From positions 12,056 through 31,749 of the forward strand of contig JAODGR010000075.1 in the NCBI GenBank assembly GCA_025464275.1: DNA of 19,694 nucleotides, written 5' to 3'. The translations under genes were made by a program, and so were the position numbers. The notes beneath the pieces were generated by a model. It searched no databases and was not told the DNA's origin. It was given only the letters and a program-made list of their open reading frames with translations. The stretch is from Methanosarcinales archaeon (GTDB taxonomy: Archaea; Halobacteriota; Syntropharchaeia; Alkanophagales; Methanospirareceae). Position 1 is the first letter of the stretch. Every line of letters starts with the position of its first letter. Positions 1-6,606 of this stretch are shown one piece after another.

Positions 1-359
1 GTGAAACACTCCTTTATGAGGCTCATTGCACTTGGTTTATACTCATGATACTCCCCCGCTGTCATGTTCCCCACCGGCTTACCCCGGACTATCACCTGAG
101 CACCGGTATCACTCGTGGGCTTCAGTAATATCGGATTCATCTCCACCGATGGCTCCTTTCGCGCTGCGAACGCCTGAAAAGCCTGTGCACGTCCCATCTC
201 CAGCCCATCGCGTGTGACATACGAGTTAAGAGCCATATTCTGCGATTTGAACGGTGCAACACTGAAGCCATCCTGGGTGAATATGCGACAGAGTGCTGCG
301 ACGATGACACTCTTGCCCACCCCGGAACCGGTGCCCTGCACCATTATCCTCTTCGCCAT
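1..359 (-). CDS. cobQ: Cobyric acid synthase CobQ/CbiP, N-terminal part, cut by window edge
   Basis: Reading the minus strand from an ATG at 359 gives an open frame that runs off the left edge (about 119 codons). The protein opens MAKRIMVQGTGSGVGKS, a P-loop typical of the CobQ/CbiP dethiobiotin-synthetase-like domain. It continues with VAPFKSQNMALNSYVT, GLEMGRAQA and MNPILLKPTSDTGAQVIV, which are strongly conserved CobQ signatures. The enzyme amidates adenosyl-cobyrinic acid a,c-diamide at four side chains, using glutamine and ATP, in cobamide synthesis. The C-terminal glutamine amidotransferase domain would lie outside the window. The gene begins 30 bases after the gatC stop on the same strand, so the two may be co-transcribed. 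No clear Shine-Dalgarno is visible upstream. The family call is secure; only completeness is unknown. Confidence 0.93.
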   Translation of the reverse strand, partial: MAKRIMVQGTGSGVGKSVIVAALCRIFTQDGFSVAPFKSQNMALNSYVTRDGLEMGRAQAFQAFAARKEPSVEMNPILLKPTSDTGAQVIVRGKPVGNMTAGEYHEYKPSAMSLIKECF

Positions 360-389
360 CTTGGACGGTGCTAAATCTAAATCATAGAA

Positions 390-671
390 TCATAGTATTC
401 GCGGACTCTTGAAGTACCCGCCCTCTCTCCTCGGAGCGTTCTGAAGCGCGTCCTCCTGGCTCAATACCGCCTTTGGCTCGTCTTCACGTACCACATCCCT
501 CAGCCCTATCACATTATACGTGGGTTCGATATCACCGGTATCGAGCTCGTCAAGCACTGCGAAATAATCAAGTATGGAACTCAACTGCTTCTCAAACAGT
601 TCCTTCTCCTCTTCTCTCAGTTCTATTCGCGCTAACCAGGCTATGTGCTCTATCTCCTCCCGCTTTATCAT
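390..671 (-). CDS. gatC: Asp-tRNA(Asn)/Glu-tRNA(Gln) amidotransferase subunit C
   Basis: This 93-residue protein has the normal GatC length. Its N-terminus (IKREEIEHIAWLARIEL) and C-terminus (NAPRREGGYFKSPRIL) match the family's conserved ends, as does the central ILDYFAVLDELDT...EPTYNV stretch. GatC is the small linker subunit that stabilises GatA and GatB in the complex that amidates misacylated Glu-tRNA(Gln) or Asp-tRNA(Asn). In many genomes gatC is followed by gatA; here the next gene is cobQ, so the other subunits must be elsewhere. The ATG at 671 lies about 28 bases from the centre of a TATA-like box on the same strand, which suggests a leaderless or nearly leaderless mRNA. Confidence 0.93.
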   Translation of the reverse strand: MIKREEIEHIAWLARIELREEEKELFEKQLSSILDYFAVLDELDTGDIEPTYNVIGLRDVVREDEPKAVLSQEDALQNAPRREGGYFKSPRIL

Positions 672-694
672 CTCCCCATGGACCTCTCAATTAA

Positions 695-703
695 GTTTAA
701 ATA
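695..703 (-). promoter_or_regulatory. TATA-like box for gatC
   Basis: Read on the minus strand this is TATTTAAAC, a good archaeal TATA match. Its centre is about 28 bases from the gatC ATG, which puts the expected transcription start at or next to the start codon. No ribosome binding site fits in between, consistent with leaderless initiation. Confidence 0.5.
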
Positions 704-783
704 GTCTCTCCTTCTATTTTATTATTCGCCCCTTCCGGTAGGAAGGTATCGTATCGGGGTATTGGAAGAAAGAAGGAAGAGAG

Positions 784-1776
784 ATGAAAGCGGTGGTACT
801 CGCAGGAGGTTATGGCACCCGGCTTCGACCGCTCACATTCAGTACACCAAAGGCGATGATTCCGCTCGTGAACCGACCTGTGATCGATTACATACTGGAT
901 TACCTGGTGGGATACGGGTTGAGAGACATCGTTATCACAACGAATTACCTGAGAGAGCAGACGATAAATTACCTGAGCAGGCGTAGGGACTTGAGACTCA
1001 CATATCCCGAGGAACCTTCACCACTGGGCACTGCAGGCTCGGTGAAGAACGCATCCCTTGATGATACTGCACTGGTCATACAGGGAGACAACATCACAGA
1101 CATAAACATAAGGGAGATGGTGAACTTCCATCACAGTCATGGAAGGCTTGTAACCATAGCCCTGCTCCCCGTCTCAGACCCATCGCAGTACGGTATAGCA
1201 GAGATAGAGGAGGGGAGTGGCATGATTCGGAGATTCAAGGAGAAGCCATCACCTCGTGAGTGCTTCTCCAATCTCGCAAATACCGGGCTGTATATAATAG
1301 AGCCGGAAGCGATGGAGTATGTACCCGAGGGGCGTGCTTTTGACTTCTCACGCGACCTCTTCCCATCTCTGGTCGCTCAGAATGAGGTCTATGGCTGCGT
1401 GGTTGAGGGCTTCTGGACTGATATCGGCTCCCTGGAGGGCTATATGAAGGCAAGCAGGTGGATACTGGAGAAGAAAGGGTTTGAATGTGCCGAGACTGCC
1501 GAGATAGAAGATAGTGAGATAGAGGGTAACGTCGCCATCGGTGAGCATGCGGTGATAAACGAGTCATTGATACGCGGTCCTGCGGTGATAGGCAACCATG
1601 CAGTATTGAGGAAGAGCAGGGTACACGGGTCGGTGGTCTTTCATGGTGTGGATTTAGGTGAGTCACTGCTCCATAATAGCGTGATTGGTGAAGACACGGT
1701 GATAAAAAACGCGGAGATAAGCGATTCTATACTCGGTGCCAGGTGTGAGATAAGGGCATGCTATTGCAGGGTATAG
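784..1776 (+). CDS. Sugar-phosphate nucleotidyltransferase (NDP-sugar pyrophosphorylase) with beta-helix tail
   Basis: This 330-residue protein carries the nucleotidyltransferase signature at residues 6-32: LAGGYGTRLRPLT followed by TPKAMIPLVNRP, with the catalytic Arg and Lys. It also has GTAGSV (82-87), a metal-site GDN (101-103), FKEKP (151-155) and FWTDIGSLEGY (210-220). From about residue 240 the sequence becomes hexapeptide-like (EIEGNVAIGEHAVINESLI), a left-handed beta-helix as in archaeal mannose-1-phosphate guanylyltransferase and glucose-1-phosphate uridylyl/thymidylyltransferase homologues. The reaction is NTP plus sugar-1-phosphate to NDP-sugar plus pyrophosphate; the exact sugar and nucleotide cannot be read from sequence. 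A purine-rich GGAAGAGAG precedes the ATG. It converges on a glycosyltransferase gene, so it may supply that enzyme's donor (inference). Confidence 0.88.
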   Translation: MKAVVLAGGYGTRLRPLTFSTPKAMIPLVNRPVIDYILDYLVGYGLRDIVITTNYLREQTINYLSRRRDLRLTYPEEPSPLGTAGSVKNASLDDTALVIQGDNITDINIREMVNFHHSHGRLVTIALLPVSDPSQYGIAEIEEGSGMIRRFKEKPSPRECFSNLANTGLYIIEPEAMEYVPEGRAFDFSRDLFPSLVAQNEVYGCVVEGFWTDIGSLEGYMKASRWILEKKGFECAETAEIEDSEIEGNVAIGEHAVINESLIRGPAVIGNHAVLRKSRVHGSVVFHGVDLGESLLHNSVIGEDTVIKNAEISDSILGARCEIRACYCRV

Positions 1777-1806
1777 ATAAGATACGAGAGGCTAAGGGAG
1801 GAGCTG

Positions 1807-1834
1807 GCAGTGCTGCATGCAGTGCTGCAGTGCT
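1807..1834. repeat. Short direct repeat with an internal palindrome between convergent genes
   Basis: The 11-mer GCAGTGCTGCA occurs at 1807-1817 and again at 1819-1829, followed by a third partial copy GCAGTGC ending at 1834. The junction contains a perfect 10-base palindrome, CTGCATGCAG (1813-1822). It lies between the stop codons of two converging genes. It could form a small hairpin on either transcript, but there is no adjacent T-run, so a terminator role is not supported. Confidence 0.55.
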
Positions 1835-3088
1835 TTACCTGCCTGCACTATCTATTATCTCATGGTATGTCTCGATGGTATTCATCGCGCTCCTCTCCCA
1901 TGTGAAGTATCTCTCCACTCTTGCCCTCCCTCGCTCGCCCATCGCATTTGCCGCCTCAGGGTCATCCAGTAGTGAGGATATGCCCCATGCTATGTCCGCT
2001 GGATTACTGCCATCCACATGGACCCCTGTCTGGTCATGACCTGATGGTATTACCAGGTCCCTGAACCCGCTTATTCCACTGGCACCCACCACCACCGGCT
2101 TCGCCATCGCCATCGCCTCCAGCGCTACGATACCGAAAGGCTCGTAGAGGGAGGGGAAGACCGCGATATCGGATGCACCGTAGTGTAATATCCTCTCCTC
2201 CTCTGATACGAATGCGAAATTCGGCTTCACATTCTCCACAATGCCCAGCCTGCTAATCATTTCCAGTATCGTCTTCTCCAGTTCTCCCTGACCAAGGATG
2301 ACCAGCTTCGCCTCCGGATGCCTGCTGATCACCGTGGGCATCGCCTTCACCAGGTTAATTACGCCCTTCACCGGTATCAATCTGCCCACAAACAGTATCA
2401 TCTTGTCCTCTGCACCTATCCCATAACCACTCCTCAGTTCCTCTATCGCATGCTCGTCGAGCTTTGCAGGGTCATATAGCTCTGTGGATACTCCATTCCA
2501 GCAGACCCTTATCTTCTCCGCTTCTATACCGCGCCTTATCAGGTCCTCCTGCATCGGATAACTCACCGTGATTATACCATCTGCTGTATCAGCTGCGGCT
2601 TCTTCTATGTATATCACGGTATTGGAGCCGCCATCCAGCTTCCTACCCCACTCTGTCGAGTGGAGATGGAATACAAATGGCAAGCCCAGCTCGTTCTTTA
2701 TCATTATCCCCGCAATCGCACTCAGCCAGTCATGTGCGCAGATGATATCAAATTCGTAGCCCTCCTTCTTTATCAGCTCGTTCACAAACTTCGTTGCGCT
2801 CAGCACGTTATAGATGAGTACATCATTGAAGAATTTCAGTCCACTATCCCATCTCCGGAGGTCCTCAGTGATAAATAAAGGCAGTATGTTACTCCCGTCT
2901 ATCACCATCGGTCTGTTCACATCCACACCCCTTATCACTTCCCTCGTCTTCAACTCACCGCTGTTCATCGTGAATACCGAGATGTCATGCCCCATGTCTA
3001 TCAGTTCGCGGGTGATGTTCACTGCGTATGTGCCCAGCCCCCCGGTTATCCTCGGTGGATATTCCCATATGAAGAACCCTATCCTCAT
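1835..3088 (-). CDS. Glycosyltransferase family 4 / glycogen-synthase-like protein
   Basis: This 417-residue GT-B-fold enzyme has an N-terminal donor/acceptor loop at residues 8-19 (WEYPPRITGGLG) like that of glycogen/starch-synthase-related transferases, and AHDWLSA at 118-124. The second domain starts near residue 225 with ILFVGRLIPVKG (231-242). The catalytic EX7E pair is at E316 and E324 (YEPFGIVALEAMA). The family transfers a sugar from an NDP-sugar with retention of configuration. The substrate could be a glucan, a lipid-linked oligosaccharide or another glycoconjugate; sequence alone does not decide. No membrane segment or signal peptide is seen, so it is probably cytoplasmic. It converges on the sugar nucleotidyltransferase gene. 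The ATG at 3088 is preceded by GGGAGGAGC and by a TATA-like box about 30 bases upstream. Confidence 0.88.
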   Translation of the reverse strand: MRIGFFIWEYPPRITGGLGTYAVNITRELIDMGHDISVFTMNSGELKTREVIRGVDVNRPMVIDGSNILPLFITEDLRRWDSGLKFFNDVLIYNVLSATKFVNELIKKEGYEFDIICAHDWLSAIAGIMIKNELGLPFVFHLHSTEWGRKLDGGSNTVIYIEEAAADTADGIITVSYPMQEDLIRRGIEAEKIRVCWNGVSTELYDPAKLDEHAIEELRSGYGIGAEDKMILFVGRLIPVKGVINLVKAMPTVISRHPEAKLVILGQGELEKTILEMISRLGIVENVKPNFAFVSEEERILHYGASDIAVFPSLYEPFGIVALEAMAMAKPVVVGASGISGFRDLVIPSGHDQTGVHVDGSNPADIAWGISSLLDDPEAANAMGERGRARVERYFTWERSAMNTIETYHEIIDSAGR

Positions 3089-3113
3089 CGCTATCCCTCG
3101 CTCCTCCCGTCTT

Positions 3114-3122
3114 GAATTTATG
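3114..3122 (-). promoter_or_regulatory. TATA-like box for the glycosyltransferase gene
   Basis: Read on the minus strand this is CATAAATTC, centred about 30 bases from the ATG at 3088. The spacing is the same as at several other genes here and implies a very short or absent leader. A purine-rich GGAGGAG also lies between, so a leadered transcript from further upstream is not excluded. Confidence 0.35.
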
Positions 3123-3283
3123 TGTGGGTTCCTTTATCAATATTATCACAGTTGAAGGATTTGTTGCACATATCTGAGATAAGGAATCAACAATTTAGAA
3201 CTAAAATTGAAATTATATGAAATTTTATTTAAGAGCGGACGTGCGGTGATATAGTCATCTACATCTGCTGTCTACACATAAAC

Positions 3284-3292
3284 ATTTAAATA
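3284..3292 (+). promoter_or_regulatory. TATA box for the UPF0058 gene
   Basis: ATTTAAATA is a near-consensus archaeal TATA box whose centre is 28-29 bases before the ATG at 3317. The predicted transcription start therefore coincides with the start codon. No Shine-Dalgarno is present in the 16 bases before the ATG. The rest of the 3089-3316 gap is AT-rich and shows no other recognisable feature. Confidence 0.6.
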
Positions 3293-3316
3293 CCAAAAAC
3301 GGACATATATGATTAC

Positions 3317-3547
3317 ATGAAGAAGGAAGAGCTGGTACATCTGCATCTGCTGTTGGCTCAATTGAAGAAGTATTGTGAGGAGAACGGGTTGGGCTGTAAC
3401 TTCGAGCGTTACAACGAGCTGGGTATCTCCCCTTTCCAGGTACACCGGAGCAAGGAGGAGCACAAGCAGGCGGTATTCGTGCTTGGAACCGAGCTGGCAT
3501 CCTTAGCACTGAAGAACAATAACAACGGCAATTTCACACGCAAATAA
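3317..3547 (+). CDS. UPF0058 family small archaeal protein
   Basis: This 76-residue protein has the UPF0058 pattern: MKKEELVHLHLLLAQLKKY at the start, then CEENG, LGISPFQVHRSKEEHKQAVFVLGTELA in the middle. UPF0058 is an archaea-restricted family of unknown function. The charged, histidine-containing helices are all that can be described: the sequence predicts a compact, mostly helical cytoplasmic protein without a membrane segment. The tail (NNNNGNFTRK) is low-complexity and probably disordered. It stands alone, between the glycosyltransferase and the riboflavin operon, which converges on it. The TATA position argues for leaderless translation from 3317. An earlier ATG at 3309 is followed by a stop after two codons and is not used. 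Confidence 0.88.
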   Translation: MKKEELVHLHLLLAQLKKYCEENGLGCNFERYNELGISPFQVHRSKEEHKQAVFVLGTELASLALKNNNNGNFTRK

Positions 3548-3626
3548 AGTAGCGAGAGCGAGCCCGGCAGGCCCTTCAACCGTTGCGCGTTCTTATTATC
3601 TCTGGTTGTTGACTCGAGTTGGTAGC

Positions 3627-3633
3627 AAAAAAA
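3627..3633 (-). terminator. Oligo-T terminator of the rbkR-ribB operon
   Basis: On the minus strand a run of seven T lies about 25 bases after the ribB stop codon. Archaeal transcription commonly ends at such T-tracts without a hairpin. No comparable T-tract follows the converging UPF0058 gene in this gap. Confidence 0.45.
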
Positions 3634-3655
3634 TACGATTGTAATCCAAAGATTG

Positions 3656-4363
3656 TTAACTTTTATTTAAAAGTATGCTGTATCCCTCCACTATCTCCCG
3701 CCCCTCGATGAATACACTGTGGTGCCGCTCCGCGTAGCTCCTTGCATCTGCCTTCGATACCGCATATCCCGTGTCTCCATCCAGCATCTCACAGATCACC
3801 ATCGCAGGCGGTATACCCGCGAGCAGTGCGAGTGCGACGGAGAGCTCGGTCTGCCCCCTCCTCTCCGCGAGTAAAGAATCAGCAGCTCTCAATATCGCAA
3901 CGTGCCCCGGCGTCCTGAAGGATGACTGGAAATTGAATGAGCCGCCATTCAATACCTCCGCTACCGCTTCACCTATCTTATTTATTGTAAGTGCACGGTC
4001 CCTGTCTGTTATGCCAGTGAATGTATCACGGTGATTCACCCACAGGGAGAACGAAGAGCGCTTATCATATACCAGGTCGCCCTTACCCTCCACCAGACCG
4101 CTCAGTGGCGAATGCCTCAGAATATCACTGATGAGTGGCAGCCCGAACTTATCCGCTGCAACCGGATGAATGGCAACGCATATAAGTCCACCCGCTTCCC
4201 GCCTGAAGTATGCTATATCCTTCGGACTCACTGTGATTGCAGGCATTACGAAGTCTGTCTCGCCCTCACGGTCTTCAGCGTCGTAGATCAGCACAAGCTC
4301 GCCTCTCCTTACCCGTTCTATACCCCGCTTCACCGACTCTGGAATCTCAGGCTCAGGAATCAT
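3656..4363 (-). CDS. ribB: 3,4-dihydroxy-2-butanone-4-phosphate synthase
   Basis: This 235-residue RibB catalyses ribulose 5-phosphate to 3,4-dihydroxy-2-butanone 4-phosphate plus formate, the four-carbon branch of riboflavin synthesis. Visible signatures are the acidic metal/phosphate loop DAEDREGETDFVMPA (28-42), FRREAGGLICVA (53-64), the RTPGHVAILRA motif (150-160) with its conserved His, and RRGQTELSVALALLAG followed by CEML (168-194). Length fits a stand-alone archaeal RibB with no fused GTP cyclohydrolase II domain. Its ATG overlaps the rbkR stop by four bases (ATGA), so translation of the two is probably coupled and both respond to the same promoter. Confidence 0.95.
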   Translation of the reverse strand: MIPEPEIPESVKRGIERVRRGELVLIYDAEDREGETDFVMPAITVSPKDIAYFRREAGGLICVAIHPVAADKFGLPLISDILRHSPLSGLVEGKGDLVYDKRSSFSLWVNHRDTFTGITDRDRALTINKIGEAVAEVLNGGSFNFQSSFRTPGHVAILRAADSLLAERRGQTELSVALALLAGIPPAMVICEMLDGDTGYAVSKADARSYAERHHSVFIEGREIVEGYSILLNKS

Positions 4364-5037
4364 ATCCTCACTTTCGTCCTTACCTCATCACCATCGTTCA
4401 ACCCGAGTTCACAGCGTAGGTAAACCGGGGAGATTATCTCCACCACATCCTCCGGGTAGTGTGTCCGGTCGGGAATGATCACGGCGCTCTTGATACCCTC
4501 TGCCCTTGGGTCCAATATCTCGCAGGAGAAGCATCTACCACCGCCGAAGGTCCTGTTCTCGGATTCAAAACCCTCTATCTCTATCCCTCTCCTCCAGTTC
4601 AGCTTCTTACGCACCGCCAGACTGCGGGAGTCCAGGTGGAGGTTCAGAGTGCCAGGGAAAGGAGTGAACCCCAGTTTGGTCTCGAATTGCTTCCTGTAAC
4701 CCTCGAGGGTGGTGTAATACTTCCCCTCACCCAGACCCGTAATCACTCGCCCGGCGATCTCCACCTCGATATTCGGCGTGGAGAACAGCGCCTGATATTC
4801 GTAACATTCCTTCTTCAGCTCTTCCACTCCCTTCTCTGTCAGCGTTATCCACTGCCCATCCGCGATAATCCGGCGGTGCACCAGCCCCTTACGCTCAAGC
4901 TCCTGGAGCCGCCTCGCCGCGGTTTGAACACTCGACTTTATCGCCTCTGCGAAATGCCCTGAAGATAACTTGATCGGCTGTTCAATGGCGCCCAGGAGAG
5001 CCAGCTTCCTTAACGAGAATATTATATCCCCACTCAT
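4360..5037 (-). CDS. rbkR: RbkR: winged-helix regulator fused to CTP-dependent riboflavin kinase
   Basis: The N-terminal ~80 residues form a winged HTH (SSGHFAEAIKSSVQTAARRL, then ERKGLVHRR...ITLTEKG). The C-terminal part is the archaeal CTP-dependent riboflavin kinase: GLGEGKYYTTLEGYRKQF, LGFTPFPGTLNLHLD, and near the end SPVYLRCELGLNDGDEV. It phosphorylates riboflavin to FMN using CTP. In known RbkR proteins the HTH domain also controls riboflavin genes. The frame stays open to an ATG at 5073, but that codon lies inside a palindrome and upstream of the likely transcription start. The ATG at 5037 has GGTGA seven bases before it and gives a 225-residue protein, so it is preferred. It overlaps ribB by four bases, and autoregulation is likely. 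Confidence 0.93.
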   Translation of the reverse strand: MSGDIIFSLRKLALLGAIEQPIKLSSGHFAEAIKSSVQTAARRLQELERKGLVHRRIIADGQWITLTEKGVEELKKECYEYQALFSTPNIEVEIAGRVITGLGEGKYYTTLEGYRKQFETKLGFTPFPGTLNLHLDSRSLAVRKKLNWRRGIEIEGFESENRTFGGGRCFSCEILDPRAEGIKSAVIIPDRTHYPEDVVEIISPVYLRCELGLNDGDEVRTKVRI

Positions 5038-5057
5038 CTTCTCCTCACCCCACAATT

Positions 5058-5073
5058 TTGAGATGCATCTCAA
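5058..5073. promoter_or_regulatory. Perfect 16-base palindrome, candidate RbkR operator
   Basis: TTGAGATGCATCTCAA is identical to its reverse complement. It sits between the TATA-like element (about 5079-5087) and the expected transcription start of rbkR, where a bound dimeric regulator would block initiation. Because the first gene encodes a riboflavin-pathway regulator, autoregulation is the simplest reading. I cannot confirm that the bases match a published RbkR motif. Confidence 0.6.
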
Positions 5074-5078
5074 TATAG

Positions 5079-5087
5079 ATATAATAC
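5079..5087 (-). promoter_or_regulatory. TATA-like element for rbkR-ribB
   Basis: Read on the minus strand this is GTATTATAT, inside an AT-rich run that continues CTATATTG. A start about 25 bases downstream falls near 5055-5060, giving a leader of roughly 20 bases that carries GGGTGAGGAG before the ATG at 5037. Confidence 0.45.
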
Positions 5088-5173
5088 CATTATACTAACA
5101 TATAAGTACTCACCATCACTGACTGGATACTGTACGCTGTACACTGTAGACTAACTGTAGATGCGCTATTTTG

Positions 5174-5923
5174 TCATCTTAATTCATTCCTGGACTCCAT
5201 CCAGCCAGCGAGCAGCCCGAACAGGAGTCCGGATAGATGCGCGGTGTGGGCTATCATATCCGGAGCACCGATCATGAAGAAGTCATACAGTGCAAATAGA
5301 ATCACCATCATCCACATCTCCATCGGGAAGATTATGAAATATACCCGCATCCTCGGCATCAGCATCGCCAGAGCACCGAGGATGCCAAATATCGCCCCGC
5401 TTGCGCCCAGTGCAGGATAAGCGGGCGAACCAATGCAGTAGCCAATCCCCGCGAATGTACCGGAGAGGAAGAATACGAGCAGGAATTTTGTACTCCCCAC
5501 CCGCCTCTCCAGCACGGGAGCGAAGAAGAAGAAGACGAGTAGATTGATGAGTAGATGGTCAGGGCGGAGGGTGGAATGGAGGAAGATATGCGTTACCAGT
5601 GTCCATGGTCTCTCCATCATAGTGTGGGGATTCAATATCAGGAGCTGTGTGTAGCCTGGAATGATTAACTGGAGCAGGAAAGAGAGCGCGATGATGAACA
5701 TAAGCAGATAGGAGCAGTTATGATGGAAGATGCCGAAGAGATTCCAGCTGCTACTCAGATAGTACCTGAACAGCCCCTGCCTTAATATCTGCGCCCCTCC
5801 ATGCCTCTCTCCCACGCACCAGTGCTTATCAGGGGGGAGATGCTCACCGCAGAGAGAATCGCCACAGTACTTGCATCTATACAGGGCTGGTCTACCGCAT
5901 ACGGTGCATCGTGGACGAATCAT
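5174..5923 (-). CDS. Rhomboid family intramembrane serine protease with N-terminal AN1-type zinc finger
   Basis: This 249-residue protein has two parts. Residues 6-36 carry eight zinc ligands in the AN1 spacing: C6, C9, C17, C20, C25, H28, H34 and C36. From about residue 70 there are six or so hydrophobic segments with rhomboid hallmarks: LVTHIFLHS (109-117), HLLIN (123-127), the nucleophile motif GASGAIFG with Ser175, and AHTAHLSGLLFG with the catalytic His229. The serine-histidine dyad is complete, so an active protease cleaving membrane-spanning substrates is expected. The zinc finger would face the cytoplasm and may recruit partners (inference). It is transcribed alone and divergently from the next membrane-protein gene. 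Confidence 0.92.
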   Translation of the reverse strand: MIRPRCTVCGRPALYRCKYCGDSLCGEHLPPDKHWCVGERHGGAQILRQGLFRYYLSSSWNLFGIFHHNCSYLLMFIIALSFLLQLIIPGYTQLLILNPHTMMERPWTLVTHIFLHSTLRPDHLLINLLVFFFFAPVLERRVGSTKFLLVFFLSGTFAGIGYCIGSPAYPALGASGAIFGILGALAMLMPRMRVYFIIFPMEMWMMVILFALYDFFMIGAPDMIAHTAHLSGLLFGLLAGWMESRNELR

Positions 5924-5980
5924 GCTTATCTCTATGTTTAAGGTAAAAGTAAGAGAGTACTTATTGCTTTAAAATTAAAG

Positions 5981-6580
5981 ATGATGGACCTGGACATAAA
6001 GGGGATAAGGGAGCAGGTGGAGCGGATGAGGGAGATGGAGAGGTCAGTGATAGCAAAACTCCTCATCCCCATCTCGCTCGCCATTGCGGTGGCTGTGATA
6101 ATCGGGTTTGCTGGTCAGGAGGTGTACATGAAATACGCTACCGTATTCAGTATATACTCGTTCATGCCACTCGGTGGTGCAATAGCAGCCATACCCGCGG
6201 GTTTGCGGCTGGGCATACATCCGTTATGTCTCATAGCTTTCATCGTCTTCTCCGATGCCGTACTCTCCCTCTTCCTGGTCTGGAACTTTGACCATGCGAA
6301 GAAGATCCCGGTGATAGGGAAAGTGGTGAAGAAGATGGAAGAGAACGGTAACAAGGCGCTGATGAAATACCGCTGGGCGAAGCGGTTCGGGTTCGTCGGG
6401 CTTGTTATGCTTGTTATGTTCCCGCTTCAGTGGACCGGGTCGGCAGTGGGCTCAATAGTGGGGAGGCTGATAGGCATGCCGCCTCTGATGACCTGGCTTG
6501 CGGTCGTGCTTGGCACCCTTATTCGGACCTCCATCTTCACCTTTATCTCCATCGGTGTGTCCACCTTCCTCTTCTTTTGA
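5981..6580 (+). CDS. Small multidrug export family membrane protein (COG2426-like)
   Basis: This 199-residue integral membrane protein starts with a charged helix (about 1-22). Hydrophobic segments follow at about 25-45, 52-75, 82-101, 136-158 and 168-199. The stretch FGFVGLVMLVMFPLQWTGS (137-153) followed by GRLIGMP matches the COG2426 / Sm_multidrug_ex family. The family name comes from a small-multidrug-export annotation, but transport has not generally been shown, so the substrate is unknown. The start is ATG ATG; either Met could be used. It is divergent from the rhomboid gene with a 57-base shared upstream region. Confidence 0.82.
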   Translation: MMDLDIKGIREQVERMREMERSVIAKLLIPISLAIAVAVIIGFAGQEVYMKYATVFSIYSFMPLGGAIAAIPAGLRLGIHPLCLIAFIVFSDAVLSLFLVWNFDHAKKIPVIGKVVKKMEENGNKALMKYRWAKRFGFVGLVMLVMFPLQWTGSAVGSIVGRLIGMPPLMTWLAVVLGTLIRTSIFTFISIGVSTFLFF

Positions 6581-6606
6581 TGTGATGGCTTATGGCTTTC
6601 TCACTC

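Noticed and set aside
1235..1666. 143-codon minus-strand frame opposite the nucleotidyltransferase
   Set aside because: It is low-complexity (Ser, His, Arg, Pro) and is covered by a well-supported gene on the other strand.
3231..3282. Possible tRNA or small RNA in the gap before the UPF0058 gene
   Set aside because: The GC content rises slightly, but no acceptor pairing, T-arm consensus or C/D boxes could be aligned. It looks like ordinary upstream sequence.
4459..4962. 167-codon plus-strand open frame opposite rbkR
   Set aside because: The antisense gene is a clear riboflavin kinase/regulator. This frame has no recognisable motif, promoter or ribosome binding site.
5131..5165. CTGTA repeated several times between rbkR and the rhomboid gene
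   Set aside because: The spacing is irregular and no dyad or longer unit is seen. It is probably chance in a short intergenic stretch.
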